This document shows positions 46,913 through 56,696 of a DNA stretch of 64,000 nucleotides, piece by piece. The DNA is taken from assembly GCA_963820545.1 (NCBI GenBank), contig CAWGAJ010000001.1:62001-126000 (forward strand). The letters are read 5' to 3'. The notes under the pieces are model-generated. The model ran no database searches and was not told where the DNA came from. It worked only from the letters and a program-made list of their open reading frames with translations. Numbering within the stretch: the stretch's first letter is position 1; the number at the start of each line of letters is the position of its first letter. Made by a program: the position numbers and the translations under genes. Source of the stretch: CAWGAJ01 sp963820545. GTDB taxonomy: Bacteria > Planctomycetota > Planctomycetia > Pirellulales > Thermoguttaceae.

Positions 46913-48342
46913 CTAGGCCAGAATCTTTTCCGCAGCTAGTTCGCCACTGTGGATGCAGTCGGGAATCCCCACGCCATGATAAGCGTTGCCGGCCAGTTGC
47001 AGATGGGGAATCGAAGCCGCTCGGGCTTCAATGCCGGCAACTAAATCGAGATGGCCTACGTGATACTGCGGCATAGTAGCCGGCCAATGGGCGATGTCAA
47101 TAAAAACAGGCTCGCCGTGGATATGGAGCAGTTTTTCAGTATGTTGACGCACCAGAGTTAAGAGTTGGTCATCGGGCATTTCGGCTAGTTCCGGCCGGCG
47201 TGAGCCGCCCACAAAAACCCGCAGTAATGTTTTTCCTTCCGGGCGCGATGGGCGTATTTCCGATTGCTGAAGCTAATGGCCAGAATCGGGCTCTGCTCGA
47301 TGGCCGGCACCACCGCGCCCATGGCGTCCAGGTGATGGTCGATTTCAGGATCGTTGTAACCCAGAGAGACAACAGCGGTGCTGGAATGCTCGATCGAGGC
47401 CAGTTCGGCCGATAGACTGGCATCGATTTCAGCCAGCAGACTTGCTGCTACGTATGACGGCGTGGCAATAATCACGGCATCAAATATCCCTTCTCCATCA
47501 GGGAGAGGGTTAGGGTGAGGGCCATTTATCCGCACCCACCAATGGTTTTCAATTATTTCCAGCCGCTCGACCCGCGTGTTCAGCCGTACTGAACCAGCGG
47601 GCAGTCGCGCGGCCAGGGCCTCGACAAGGCTCGTCAGGCCGTCGCGCAAGGTGACGAACATGCTGTAGCGGGCACCGCTTTCGGAGCGTACTTGTGCAGG
47701 CAACTTCCTTTGCCGCCGCATGGCGCGGATGAGGCTGCCGTACTGGCGCTCCATTTCGCGAAAGCGGGGTAGCGTGGCCAGTAGGCTGAGTTTTTCCATA
47801 TCGGCCGCGTAGACCGCGCTGACGAGCGGTTCGACCAGACGCAGAAAAACCTCGTTGCCCAAGCGGCGGCGCACGAACGCGGCCATGCTTTCGTCGGCCT
47901 CATCTTTGCGCGGGGGGACGAAATATTCGCACGCCGCGCGAAGTTTTCCCAGCGGACTCAAGAGCGGGGTGACTGCCAGGGGCCAGATTTGCGTGGGCGC
48001 CAACATTAGGAATCCCTCGGGCAGGCGGTGCAGGCGACCGTTACGGACCACGAAGGTGCGGCGGTAGGCGGGATTGGTCTGGATCAGTTGATCGGTTAGT
48101 CCCAGACGCTTGCAGAGGTCGACGCCCCAGAGGACCGTGGTGATGAAATTATCGGCGCTGCGTTCGACTTGAAAGCCTTGGCCGTGTACGGTGGAAATCA
48201 CGCCGCCCAATCGCCCGGAGGCTTCAAAGAGCGTTATCGAGCATGCCGGATCGAGTTCATGCAAGCGATGTGCCGCCGCCAGTCCGGCAATGCCGCCGCC
48301 GATAACGGCGATGCGTCGCGAATTGATGGGTGTGTTTTCCAC
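46913..48342 (-). CDS. hemG: Protoporphyrinogen oxidase (frameshifted; repeat inserted)
   Basis: About 476 residues. The N-terminal dinucleotide fold RIAVIGGGIAGLAAAHRLHE gives the FAD site; GRLGGVISTVHGQGFQVERSADNF and LVEPLVSAVYAADMEKLSLLATLPRF are typical of the oxygen-dependent HemG/HemY flavoenzyme that makes protoporphyrin IX. Residues near 285 read NGPHPNPLPDGEGI, the translated repeat at 47487. A one-base shift near 47235 (CGCGCCCGGAAGG) joins SNRKYAHRA to KTLLRVFVGGSRRPEL, ending in HLQLAGNAYHGVGIPDCIHSGELAAEKI, the FAD-binding C-terminus. No other heme gene lies in this window. Confidence 0.9.
47486..47523. repeat. GC-rich repeat inside hemG
   Basis: A copy of the CCCTTCTCC...GGGAGAGGG.TAGGGTGAGGG repeat, read in frame as PHPNPLPDGEGI on the minus strand. 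Compare 35688-35728 and 2263-2358. The insert lies between beta strands of the substrate domain. Confidence 0.8.
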
Positions 48343-48459
48343 GGACGATTGCCTGGGTATAACCGGCGGCTGTTAGCCGCCGGTTATTAAGTTAGATATT
48401 TTTTTCAATCCCAATAGTTTACGATCTGCTTCATCTGGTGCCCAACCCTTCGCCACTGG

Positions 48460-49299
48460 CTAAAGCCACAGATGCAATCTGCCCTCGAGCATGTCGGGAA
48501 GGGCTTTTTGCACGTGCTGGCGAATTTGGTTGGAGTTATAGCGGGTGCTGAAATGGGCGGCGATGATCAGTTCGTTGTGGAACCGCTCGCGGCGCTCGAT
48601 CAGGTCGTCCAAGTGCATGTGGCCGAACTTGTGAATTTTGTCCTTGTGATGGCGCTGGGCGACGAAAGTGACTTCTAAGATGAGCACCTCGGCCTCGAAC
48701 ATGGCCGGGCAGGCATCCAGGCCGTGGGGATTGCTGTCGCCTAAATACGCTACTTGTGGAATGCGCATTTCCTGGGTCACCTCGGTTCCGCTGAGGCGGA
48801 GATCGCGGATGGTTTCGCCGGGCAGACCGAAGAACTCGGGTTTGAGTTTGCGCCGCCGCTGCCAGACCACAAAACCCAAGGAAGGCACCGTATGCACCGT
48901 GGCCGACACTGTGACCACCTGCTCGCGCGACAGCTCGATTTCGTCGCCCGGCTTGATCGGCGCCAACGTGCAGGGCAAGCGGCCGCGATCCAAACGGCTG
49001 TAGAGGCGCAGGATTTTTTCCGTCGGCGCCAGGGCGTGTTCAGGCAGGTAGATCACGGGCGGTTCCATTTTCATCATGCGCCGCCGCGCCACGTACACCG
49101 GCAAGGAGACCAAGTGATCCATGTGGGTGTGCGAAACGAACCATGTGGGCGTGCCCATGAAAGACCACGGCTGGGCGCCCAGATCAAAGCCGATCTTTAG
49201 TTCGGGTATGCGCCAATACGTCTGCACCGCGGCGCGGGAGTAGCCCTCGATGGTAATGTCCTTGTGCGTGAGTGTTTTGACGGGCAAATTGTGGATCAT
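48460..49299 (-). CDS. MBL-fold metallo-hydrolase, RNase Z-like
   Basis: 279 residues. The metal motif SHTHMDHLVSLPVY has the HxHxDH order, and later YLGDSNPHGL, EVTFVAQRHHKDKIHKFGHMHLDDL and AAHFSTRYN supply the other His and Asp ligands. The GHMH and AAHFS pieces are as in the long-form tRNase Z-like branch. RNase Z trims the 3' tail of tRNA precursors; the exosite arm (usually Gly/Pro-rich) is not clear here, so a hydrolase of another substrate is possible. The start at 49299 matches ITIEGYSRAA as first strand. Confidence 0.76.
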   Translation of the reverse strand: MIHNLPVKTLTHKDITIEGYSRAAVQTYWRIPELKIGFDLGAQPWSFMGTPTWFVSHTHMDHLVSLPVYVARRRMMKMEPPVIYLPEHALAPTEKILRLYSRLDRGRLPCTLAPIKPGDEIELSREQVVTVSATVHTVPSLGFVVWQRRRKLKPEFFGLPGETIRDLRLSGTEVTQEMRIPQVAYLGDSNPHGLDACPAMFEAEVLILEVTFVAQRHHKDKIHKFGHMHLDDLIERRERFHNELIIAAHFSTRYNSNQIRQHVQKALPDMLEGRLHLWL

Positions 49300-49462
49300 G
49301 GCGCGGGGGGAGTTTTATAGGGCGTATAACAGAATGTATGGCTCAACTATATACGATCCGCGATTTACTATCTAGCACACCTGGATGAGGATAGCGTCCT
49401 AATTTGACTTTTTCCCTTATGGATTGCCTTGGAAATCAGATTGGTGATGCGATAGGCCGAGC

Positions 49463-49676
49463 CTATTGCTCGAGGTGCTGATTATGTAACGCCAGTAGCG
49501 GGCCATAATCACCGTGGTCAGCATCTTTGAGGGCTTTGATGTAGTCGGTGTGAAATGTTCAGGGCTTCTTCCCGGCACAACTCGGCTCGCGTAGTGATGC
49601 TACGATCCTTAAGATACGATGGGTCTATAGGCGTTTCGCCCGGAACTATCCGCCAAGCACTTATCTCGGGCTCCAT
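49463..49676 (-). pseudogene. Remnant of a Fic/mobile-mystery-B-like toxin gene
   Basis: On the minus strand the ATG at 49676 begins EPEISAWRIVPGETPIDPSYL...ITTRAELCREEALNI, the characteristic N-terminus of Fic-type partners of XRE antitoxins. About 40 codons later the frame breaks. The next piece reads DYIKALKDADHGDYGPLLALHNQHLEQ and then a stop at 49463, which resembles the very C-terminus of such proteins. The central Fic core (HPFxxGNGR) is absent, so an internal deletion is likely. The start overlaps the end of the XRE gene by 16 bases. Identity is inferred from wording of both ends and context. Confidence 0.6.
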
Positions 49677-50062
49677 AATCTGCGCCTCGATCCCGCCATT
49701 AGTTCATGAACTGTCTGCCTGACGATTTGCCTGTATGTATCAGGATCCACGGCTTGCGACTCAAGCGCGGATGTTCCCTGGACCATGCGCGCGATAATCT
49801 CGGCCTTGGCTTGAGCTTGCTGCTCAGTCAAGTCCTGTTCGTCGATGGTGTTTTTTATCTCGAAGTCCATTCCCAGCGCATGCGCAACTGACTTGAGGCT
49901 GGCAAATGTGGCATGTTCCTCCCCACCGCTTAGTATTCTGTTTACAGTAGGCAATGAAACACCACTGCGCCGCGCGAGAAGTGGACGACTAATCCCAAGG
50001 GCTTTACGCCGGCGTTCCAATTGTATGGCAATTCCAGATTGCGAACGTTTTGCAGTAGCCAT
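49661..50062 (-). CDS. XRE family DNA-binding protein (antitoxin-like)
   Basis: 133 residues. Residues about 10-65 form a Cro/CI-type helix-turn-helix (LERRRKALGISRPLLARRSGVSLPTVNRILSG). The second half is an acidic and helical region (EIKNTIDEQDLTEQQAQAKAEIIARMVQG) ending in a conserved-looking VHELMAGSRRRLW tail. The gene overlaps the remnant Fic gene at its 3' end by 16 bases, the arrangement of XRE antitoxin plus toxin; it is the antitoxin left without toxin. The AT-rich 250 bases upstream carry several imperfect AT dyads (for example GATAAATATATC) that could be operators. Confidence 0.8.
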   Translation of the reverse strand: MATAKRSQSGIAIQLERRRKALGISRPLLARRSGVSLPTVNRILSGGEEHATFASLKSVAHALGMDFEIKNTIDEQDLTEQQAQAKAEIIARMVQGTSALESQAVDPDTYRQIVRQTVHELMAGSRRRLWSPR

Positions 50063-50322
50063 GATTTACTCAAAAAAACAGATTTCACAGGTATTTAAGC
50101 CGCTTGTGGTCTCATAATATATTATTCGATGTTGTTATCGAAAAAGATACTCTAATTATTGATAAATATATCATAAATAAATAATATTGTCAAATAATAT
50201 CGTATCTTATATGATATTTATATGGTTCATCCATTTGGTATATAACGAGTTATGGATACTTTCGATTAAGTAAACTCATTTTAAAGTAAGACAATACTTT
50301 GATGATGTGAATCTACTTTGCT
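50063..50322. other. AT-rich gene-free spacer
   Basis: Strongly AT-rich compared with neighbours, with several imperfect dyads of the GATA/TATC kind (50115-50220). It is presumably the promoter region of the XRE gene. No open reading frame or RNA structure was recognised. Confidence 0.45.
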
Positions 50323-51131
50323 CTATGTTGTTAAGGCTTTAGCGACGATTTGCCGCAATTGGCTCAAGAGCCCGGATTGGCGGCGGCCAGGAACGGTCCC
50401 TGATCGAGATGATAATCGCGGCCGTCGGGAGTGCAAATGGCCCCGCCTGCCTCGCGTATCAATAGTATTCCCGCCGCTACGTCCCAGATTTTTGTGGAGA
50501 ACGTCCAAACCAGGTCGTAACGGCCGGCGGCAATATAACATAAGTTCAAGGCCGCGGAACCGGTGCGGTGAATGGCCTGACAATGGAAAACGGCTTGTGA
50601 ATAAACCAGCAGATCGGGCGAATCTTGTCTCACGCCGGGCGGAACGCCCATCACGCCAAGGGCTTCGGACAATTCGGTGACTTTGCTGGTGTGGATCAAT
50701 CGGCCATTGAGGCGAGCGCCTTGGCCCAGCGCGGCGGTAAAACACTCGCCATTGACGGGATTCAGCACAGCGCCGACCAACGGCTCATTGTTTCGTTCCA
50801 AGGCCAGCGAGACGGCATAATGGGGCACGCCGTGCACAAAATTAGTTGTGCCGTCCAACGGATCGATGATCCAGCGATAGGGCGAGCGCCGCAAGCGATC
50901 ATTTGCAGCGGATCCGGTGTTAATATCCTCCTCGCCGATTATGCAGTGATCGGGAAAAACATTCCATATTGTCTGCGAGATGGCTTGCTGAGACGCCACA
51001 TCGGCCTCTGTCACCAGATCGGCAGGCCCTTTTTCACGGACATCGAATTTACCGGCCAACTGCGCAATGGCGAGGCCCCCTCGGCGAACTGCCTTTTCAC
51101 AAACCGCCAGATAATCCTGCAAAGGTTCCAT
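50323..51131 (-). CDS. Inositol monophosphatase family protein (frameshifted at C-terminus)
   Basis: About 268 residues; the ATG at 51131 starts MEPLQDYLAVCEKAV, and the longer ORF start at 51176 adds unlikely sequence. Metal sites are all there: GEED (motif A), WIIDPLDGTTNFVHGVPHYAVSLAL (motif B, DPxDGT) and WDVAAGILLIREAGG (motif C). The family hydrolyses inositol or nucleotide phosphates, and the SuhB branch also acts in rRNA transcription. The first frame stops after AAANPGS; a base lost in the CCGGGCT string near 50372 would give ANPGLLSQLRQIVAKALTT ending at 50323, as in homologues. Monocistronic. Confidence 0.88.
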
Positions 51132-51353
51132 GTGGCAAATACTGGCTGGAGTAATGCAATAAGAGTATAACAACAAAATCCAAAGAGTACCAAAATACTA
51201 ATATATATCAATCCATCAAGGGCGCTGATTATGGAGACATTGGTAGAACATTTTATGGCGTCTGGGATTATAAAGATTCGTTGGTTGTAAGCAATGGCCG
51301 GAAAATTTCTGCGATTGAAAAAGAACTCCCAGTTTAGCGAGTTGTGCTTTCTC

Positions 51354-51379
51354 CGTTCCGAAGCCGGAGCTTCGGAACG
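51354..51379. repeat. Palindromic repeat CGTTCCGAAGC / GCTTCGGAACG
   Basis: An 11-bp perfect stem with a 4-base loop, in the spacer between the monophosphatase and UbiB-type genes. The wording belongs to the same class as the other dispersed hairpins. Confidence 0.6.
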
Positions 51380-51509
51380 AGTACAAAGGTCTCTGCACCC
51401 CTGGACAGAATAATAAAGCTTGGTATCATCAGAATAGATCGGCCTCTTCTCTGTTCCGACCCCGTCGTTTTGCTTTGTGGCGAGCGGCGGGGTTTATTAT
51501 TTTTAGAGG

Positions 51510-53188
51510 CTAATCTTTTTTCGGCCGATCGAGATGGCCCGATTTGTTGATCGCGCGCAGCAAGCGCAAGCCCAGACCGATGCTCACCACGCAACCGGCC
51601 AAACCCATGGCCGAGAGATTTGGCAACAAGGGCGGCAGGTTGATCACCGGGGGCACATTGCGGCTTAAGAGCAGGGCCGAGCCGAGAAACAATGCGCTGG
51701 TTAACATGCCCAGCACCAGGCGGTTGACCGAAGGTTCCAGGCCGCGATGGTCGAGGTGGACATCGAATTTGCCGCTTTGGATTTGCTCGATAAGCTCGCT
51801 GATGCCGCGGGGAAGAAGGTCGATAACGCGTTCGATTTCGGCGATAAACCGTCGCATTTTCCGCAGGCGCCGCCGGGGAGAGAAGCGCCGCCAAAGGATT
51901 TTATTACGATAGGGCTGCATCATTTCCACCAGGCTGAACTTTGGACTGACTTGCCTGGCCGTGCCTTCCAAGGTGATCAGGGCCTTGATGAGCATGGCGA
52001 TGCGCGCCGGCAGCATGATTTTATAACGGCGAATCACCTCGGTGATCTCACTGAGGCGCCGCTGAGATCGAACTGGTCGAGCGGTTGGCTGGCGTAGTGG
52101 GCCAAAAAGTCGGTTACATCGAGGGTTAGCGAGGAGCGATCCAAATCTATGGGGGCCTTTCCCACGCGGGTGATCAAGGAAGTCAGGTGCTCGGCGTCCT
52201 GATCGCCCAGGGCCAGCAGTATTTCGCCGATGTCTTCCAGCAAGCGTTCGTCGATCCGGCCGACCATGCCGAAATCCAACAGCCCGATCACCATATCATC
52301 CATCACCAGGATGTTGCCCGGATGGGGATCGGCATGATAGAAACCATGATCGAAGATCATTTTCAGGCAGATGGAGGCGCCGCGGTGGGCGATTACGTCC
52401 GGGACGGCGCCGGGCGGAGGCGATTGCGCCAACTGCGATAGTTTCACGCCCTCGACCAATTCCATGGTGAGCACGCGCTTGGTGGATAATTCGGGATGAG
52501 GACGGGGGATGTGCACCGTGGGATTGTCGCGGAAATCGTGGGCGAATTGTTGCAGATTGCGCAGTTCGCGGCCGAAATCCAATTCGCGCCGCATGGCCCG
52601 CTGAAATTCGGCGGCGATCGCCCGGGGTCGATAATTCTGATATTCGGGCACCATCTCGGCCAGTTGGGCCAGTCCGGCGAGGATCTCCATGTCCACGGCC
52701 ACTTTTTTTTCTATATCCGTATGCAGCACCTTGACCACCACCTGTTCGCCCGAATGGAGCCGGGCGCGATGCACCTGGCCGATCGACGCCGAGGCCATGG
52801 CTGTTTGGTCGAATTCGGCAAAGAGTTTTTCCAGCGGCAGCTTTAGTTCCGCTTCGATTGTCTTGCGGACCGCCGCCGGCGGATCGGCGGGGGCGTTTGC
52901 CTGGAGTTGCTGCAACTCCTCGCTGAGCGTAATGCCCGTCACGTCGGGCCGGGTGCTGAGGAGTTGGCCCAGCTTGATGAACGTGGGACCCAATTCGGAA
53001 AGCGCCAGTCGCACGCGGGTTTCCCAGGGATGGCGCGCAATCGGCGTGCCGCCGGGCGCTTTTAACAGATCCTTGGCAAAATCCGGCCCCAACCGGCCGA
53101 TCCAGGCGGCCAACTCGTATTTGCTGAGGACCGCGATAATTTCATACCAGCGGTTCAGATGGCGGTAGATTTGGGGGATCGATGGCAT
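51510..53188 (-). CDS. ubiB: ABC1/UbiB family kinase-like protein (frameshifted)
   Basis: About 559 residues. Frame 1 shows the UbiB features: KxGQ-motif region (LGPTFIKLGQLLSTRPD), SASIGQVHRARLHSGEQVVVKVLHTDIE, RRELDFGREL and HGFYHADPHPGNILV plus LLDFGMVGR. Near 52045-52060 one base is shifted, and frame 2 continues LSEITEVIRRYKIMLPARIAMLIKALITLEG, with two C-terminal transmembrane helices (VLGMLTSALFLGSALLL and AGCVVSIGLGLRLL). The KxGQ segment and membrane tail are as in UbiB/COQ8, ATPases that assist quinone synthesis. No ubiquinone or menaquinone gene adjoins it. Confidence 0.9.
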
Positions 53189-53327
53189 AATAGCGGGCGC
53201 AAGAAAGAGCTCTGTTTTCCTCTACTTTAATCTACCCTACGATTACAGGCTAGTGGGATGAAATATCCGGTTGCGCTAAACCCAAGGATTGCAACCCGTG
53301 GGCTTTATGACGTTCTTTTCCTGGGAT

Positions 53328-53861
53328 TCAATAATCGCTATTACCCCAGCGATTAAACCAGGCTCGTTGGGAAAAAGGGAGTTTTTCTCGCTGTGCGCCG
53401 GGCTCGAGGGCCACGCCGATGGGCAAAAGAATGCGTACGATTTTGTCGGCGGGAGCGCCAATTAGTTCGGCAATTCGCACGGCGCGATTTTCGCTGCGCA
53501 AAGCGCCGTCCAGCCACACAGTGGCATAGCCTAAAGCGGTTATGGCCAGGAGCATGTTTTCCACGGCCGCGGCGCAATCTTCGGCGGCAAAGGAGAGACC
53601 GTTATAAACCGGGCGCGGATCGATTAGACAGACGATCATTGCCCGGGCAATTGCGCAGACCGGTTTATCGACAATCCGCGCAATTTGGGCCAGGAGTTGC
53701 GGATCGTCGACAATCACAAACGATACTACTTGTTCGTTTCTGGCCGAAGGCGCCCGAATGCCGGAGCGAACGATTTTCTCCAGATTGCTTCGCGGGATCG
53801 GAGCGTCGGTGAACGCACCGCGATAACTGTAACGTTTTTCAATGGCTTGGAAGAGGTCCAT
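53328..53861 (-). CDS. Nitroreductase family protein
   Basis: 177 residues from the ATG at 53861. The FMN-contact start YSYRGAFTDAPIPRSNLEKIVRSGIRAPSARNEQVVSFVIV (as two adjacent motifs), AAENMLLAITALGYATVWLDGAL and the Gly/Pro-rich IGAPADKIVRILLPIGVA are typical. The enzymes reduce nitro-groups, quinones or other electrophiles with NAD(P)H; the substrate is not indicated. Ten bases separate it from the preceding cyclase-like gene, same strand, so co-transcription is likely. Alternative longer start at 53981 overlaps that gene and is less likely. Confidence 0.85.
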   Translation of the reverse strand: MDLFQAIEKRYSYRGAFTDAPIPRSNLEKIVRSGIRAPSARNEQVVSFVIVDDPQLLAQIARIVDKPVCAIARAMIVCLIDPRPVYNGLSFAAEDCAAAVENMLLAITALGYATVWLDGALRSENRAVRIAELIGAPADKIVRILLPIGVALEPGAQREKLPFSQRAWFNRWGNSDY

Positions 53862-53871
53862 AAACTTATGA

Positions 53872-55010
53872 TTATTTTTCCCCTGTGGGTTTGCAATAGG
53901 AAAGCGTGAGCAGTACGTAGCCGGTGACCAGGTTGGGATCGCCTTCCATCCAGCGAGTATCGTCATTGATCCAAGAACCATCGGGCCGTTGGCGGCGGAT
54001 CAGTTCGTCGAGCAAATCGCGGCGCCAGTCGTGCTTCAGGCCTTTGTCGTCGATGAAATCGGGTTTGCCCGCCGCGTCCAGCGCCTTGGCAAGGGTGTGA
54101 TAATAGTAATACAGTCCGGCACTGCCCAGGCCGGGATTGGATGTCAAATCGTAGTGCGTTTGCAGCCACCTGAGCGCGGCTTTCACCCGGGGATCGTCCG
54201 GCCCAAGGCCGGCGTAGATCATGCTTTTCAGGCCGGCGTAAGTCATCGAGCCATAGCTGCGCAGTCCGCCGTTGGGCAGAGGTCCGGCCTGACTGACGCC
54301 GCCGCTGGCCGGGGTGTAGTAGAAGCCGCCGTCGGGATTTTTGGCGGGGAAAGGCAGGGTGTTGTGTTCCGATTCGAGATTCTGACAGCGGGAGACAAAG
54401 ATCAGCGCCTTTTTCACGGCCTCGTCGTCTGGCCCGTTGTCGGCGGCCTTCAGGGCGTCCATCAAAAAGTTGGTGTTCGACAGGTCGGGCCGTTTGTTTC
54501 TGCCGTAGCCGGCGCCGCCGTAGGCGGGATTGGCTTTGTCGATACCCATCTTTTCGTCCCATTGATTTTCTTTGAGAAATTTTCCAGCATTTTTGATGAG
54601 TTTATCGTATTGCCCGTCGCGATTGGCCTCTACGAAGCACATCAAGACCAGGCAGGTTTCGTAATTTTTGTAAAAGGTGTCTTTGGCATGGATGCCGCCG
54701 TCGGGCTGGACAAAGCCTTCCAAATATTTGAGACTTTTGGCCACGGCCGGATCATTGGGCCCGCGCCGTGACGCAAAATGCCGGCTGTGACCAGGGCGGT
54801 CACGCCGGGACCGACCTGGGCCGAGAAGGAGCCGTCGGGCGCTTGACCCTTGGTCAACAGGAATTGAATCGCCCGATCCACGGTCTGGCTATACGTCTGG
54901 GCATCGCTGGCTTTTTCTTCCGCGGCCGAAAGAGTCAAAACCAGTAGTCCACCCAGAATGAGAACTACAAACCATATTAAGTACCAAAAATAGAGTTTAC
55001 ATGCTTTCAT
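53872..55010 (-). CDS. Exported squalene-cyclase/prenyltransferase-like protein (frameshifted)
   Basis: About 380 residues. The first frame starts at the ATG at 55010 with a signal peptide or anchor (MKACKLYFWYLIWFVVLILGG) and AIQFLLTKGQAPDGSFSAQVGPGVTALVTAGILRHG. One base is shifted in the GGCGCGGGCCC string near 54770, and the protein continues NDPAVAKSLKYLEGFVQPDGGIHAKD. Then come FVSRCQN, NPDGGFYYTPASGG, GLRSYGSMTYAGLKSMIYAGL and IRRQRPDGSWINDD. These are (alpha/alpha) prenyltransferase-type repeats. No DxDD is seen. The insertion sequence begins 12 bases upstream of the start codon, so the native leader is displaced. The nitroreductase gene follows. Confidence 0.8.
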
Positions 55011-55022
55011 GGTAAATCATTT

Positions 55023-56696
55023 GGGTGTAACCGGTCTTCCGCGTTGACGGAAGGGGTGAATTAGCTTGGAGTTAGCAAAAACTGATACTGACAAAAACGG
55101 CCTCCTTTGGGAAAACATTGTTGATGTACCGCAATGAATTTCCCAGGCAAGGAGGCCGAATCATGATGATGGCACAAAAAGCGAGTGGGAGCAAGCTCCC
55201 GGAGTTGTTGGAATCGATGGCCCAGTTGTTTCGGTTTGTGCAGCAAGCAGCGGAGGCGGGAAAACCCGTGCACGAGGTGGAGCGGGGGATTTGGCAACGT
55301 CTGCTGACCCTTGGGCGGCAAGCCCTGGAGGAGTTTTTCAGATTGCAAGGGACGGGTGACGTCGGCGAAACCTTCACGATGCCGGAAGGTCGCGAGTTGC
55401 AACGTTTGGAGGAACGGCATCCGCGGTGTTATCATTCGATTTTTGGGGAATTTACTTTGGAGAGAACGGCGTACGGAACGCGGGAAGGCCAACAGATCGA
55501 GGCCGTTCCTTTGGACGCTCGGTTGCAATTGCCCGAGAGCGTATATTCCTACGTTTTGCAGGATTCGGCGCAGGTCTTGGGCGTGGAACACGCCTTCGCC
55601 CGCGCGGCGGAGACATTGCAGCGGATCCTCGGCCTGACCGTGCCGGTGGACAGTCTGGAGCGGATGAACCGGCAGATGGCCGAAAGCGTAACGGACTTCC
55701 GCGAGTCCCTGCCGGCCCCGGCCGCCGCAGAGGAAGGGGAAATCTTGGTGGTCACGGCCGACAACAAGGGCGTGCCGATGCGACGTCCTGCCCGGGAACT
55801 TCCCGCCGGTTGCCGCCGCAAAAAAGGGGAAAAAGCCAACAAAAAACAGATGGCGGCGGTGGGCTGCGTGTACAGCGTCGATCCTAAATATCGCACGGCC
55901 GAAGCGGTGGTAGCCGCGTTGTTTCGCGAGCCAACGGCGGAAAAGGAAAAGTCGTCTCCCGAGCCGGTGGCGCAGCAGAAACGGCTTTGGGCGTGCTTGA
56001 GTGGCCAACACGAAGGCGAGTGGCGGGACGGCGAAGAAACGGTCTTCGCGTGGATCGTTCGCGAGGTGAAGGCCCGGCGGCGTCCCCGACAAAAAGTGGT
56101 TTGCCTGATGGACGGCCAGCGGTCGCTGTGGATCATGGGCCGCAAAGCCCTTCCGGGAGAAAAGCTCGTCGAGATCTTGGACCTGTTGCACGTGACGCCG
56201 CGATTGTGGGAGGCGGCTTACCTCTTCCACTGCGAAGGCAGCGACGAAGCGGCCGCCTTCGTTCGGGAGCGGTTGTTGAGAGTCCTCCAGGGCAAAGCCG
56301 GCGCCGTGATCGGCGGCCTGCGGCAAATGGCAACCAAACGGAGTTTGCGAGGCGCAAAACTTCAAAAGCTGCAAACACTCTGCAAGTACCTGCAAAAAAA
56401 CCTGTCGCGGATGCGATACGACGAGTACCTGGCCGCCGGCTACCCAATCGCCAGCGGCGTGATTGAAGGCGCCTGCCGTTACGTGGTGAAAGACCGCATG
56501 GAACGGGCCGGAATGCGCTGGACCATCCCCGGCGCCCAAGCCATGCTCGACTTGCGGACCACATATGTCAACGGCCAATGGGAGGAGTTCCATAGTTATC
56601 GCATCGCCCAGGAAAAACGTCGGTTGTATTCCTACTGGAGAAAAATAAAAAACTTAAACTGGTCGCTCGTTGCCTAGCGGAAGACCGGTTACACCC
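55023..56696 (+). mobile_element. ISKra4-type insertion sequence, complete
   Basis: 1674 bp bounded by 20-bp perfect inverted repeats, GGGTGTAACCGGTCTTCCGC, at 55023-55042 and its complement at 56677-56696. A 9-bp direct repeat, AAATCATTT, flanks it at 55014-55022 and 56697-56705, which marks a recent clean insertion. It carries one transposase gene. It sits just ahead of the start codon of the minus-strand cyclase-like gene and between that gene and groES. Confidence 0.9.
55163..56677 (+). CDS. ISKra4 family transposase
   Basis: 504 residues; AAGGAGG lies 6-12 bases before the ATG at 55163. The N-terminal helical part (about 1-100) with GIWQRLLTLGRQALEEFF precedes ERTAYGTREGQQIEAVPLDARL, then VVTADNKGVPM (first acidic motif), VCLMDGQRSLWIM and the C-terminal ASGVIEGACRYVVKDRMERAGMRWTIPGAQAMLDLR, which holds the conserved Glu and the GMRW signature of ISKra4-type enzymes. 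The frame is intact, so the element may be active. Stop codon lies at the right inverted repeat. Confidence 0.93.
   Translation: MMMAQKASGSKLPELLESMAQLFRFVQQAAEAGKPVHEVERGIWQRLLTLGRQALEEFFRLQGTGDVGETFTMPEGRELQRLEERHPRCYHSIFGEFTLERTAYGTREGQQIEAVPLDARLQLPESVYSYVLQDSAQVLGVEHAFARAAETLQRILGLTVPVDSLERMNRQMAESVTDFRESLPAPAAAEEGEILVVTADNKGVPMRRPARELPAGCRRKKGEKANKKQMAAVGCVYSVDPKYRTAEAVVAALFREPTAEKEKSSPEPVAQQKRLWACLSGQHEGEWRDGEETVFAWIVREVKARRRPRQKVVCLMDGQRSLWIMGRKALPGEKLVEILDLLHVTPRLWEAAYLFHCEGSDEAAAFVRERLLRVLQGKAGAVIGGLRQMATKRSLRGAKLQKLQTLCKYLQKNLSRMRYDEYLAAGYPIASGVIEGACRYVVKDRMERAGMRWTIPGAQAMLDLRTTYVNGQWEEFHSYRIAQEKRRLYSYWRKIKNLNWSLVA

Noticed and set aside
46730..46939. A 69-residue plus-strand frame in the WD40-hemG spacer
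   Set aside because: No ribosome site, no similarity, and it runs into the 3' end of hemG; not supported as a gene.
49300..50322. A possible defence island around the XRE/Fic remnant and nucleotidyltransferase
   Set aside because: No effector, nuclease or CRISPR gene adjoins these, the nucleotidyltransferase is 20 kb away and no second defence gene was recognised.
51460..51503. A GC hairpin followed by TTTATTATTTTT on the plus strand, terminator-like
   Set aside because: No plus-strand gene lies upstream to be terminated, and the loop is 17 bases long. It was left out of the feature list.
55061..56593. A 510-residue minus-strand open frame
   Set aside because: It is antisense to the intact ISKra4 transposase with ribosome site and inverted repeats; its His/Leu/Arg-rich composition is that of a shadow frame.
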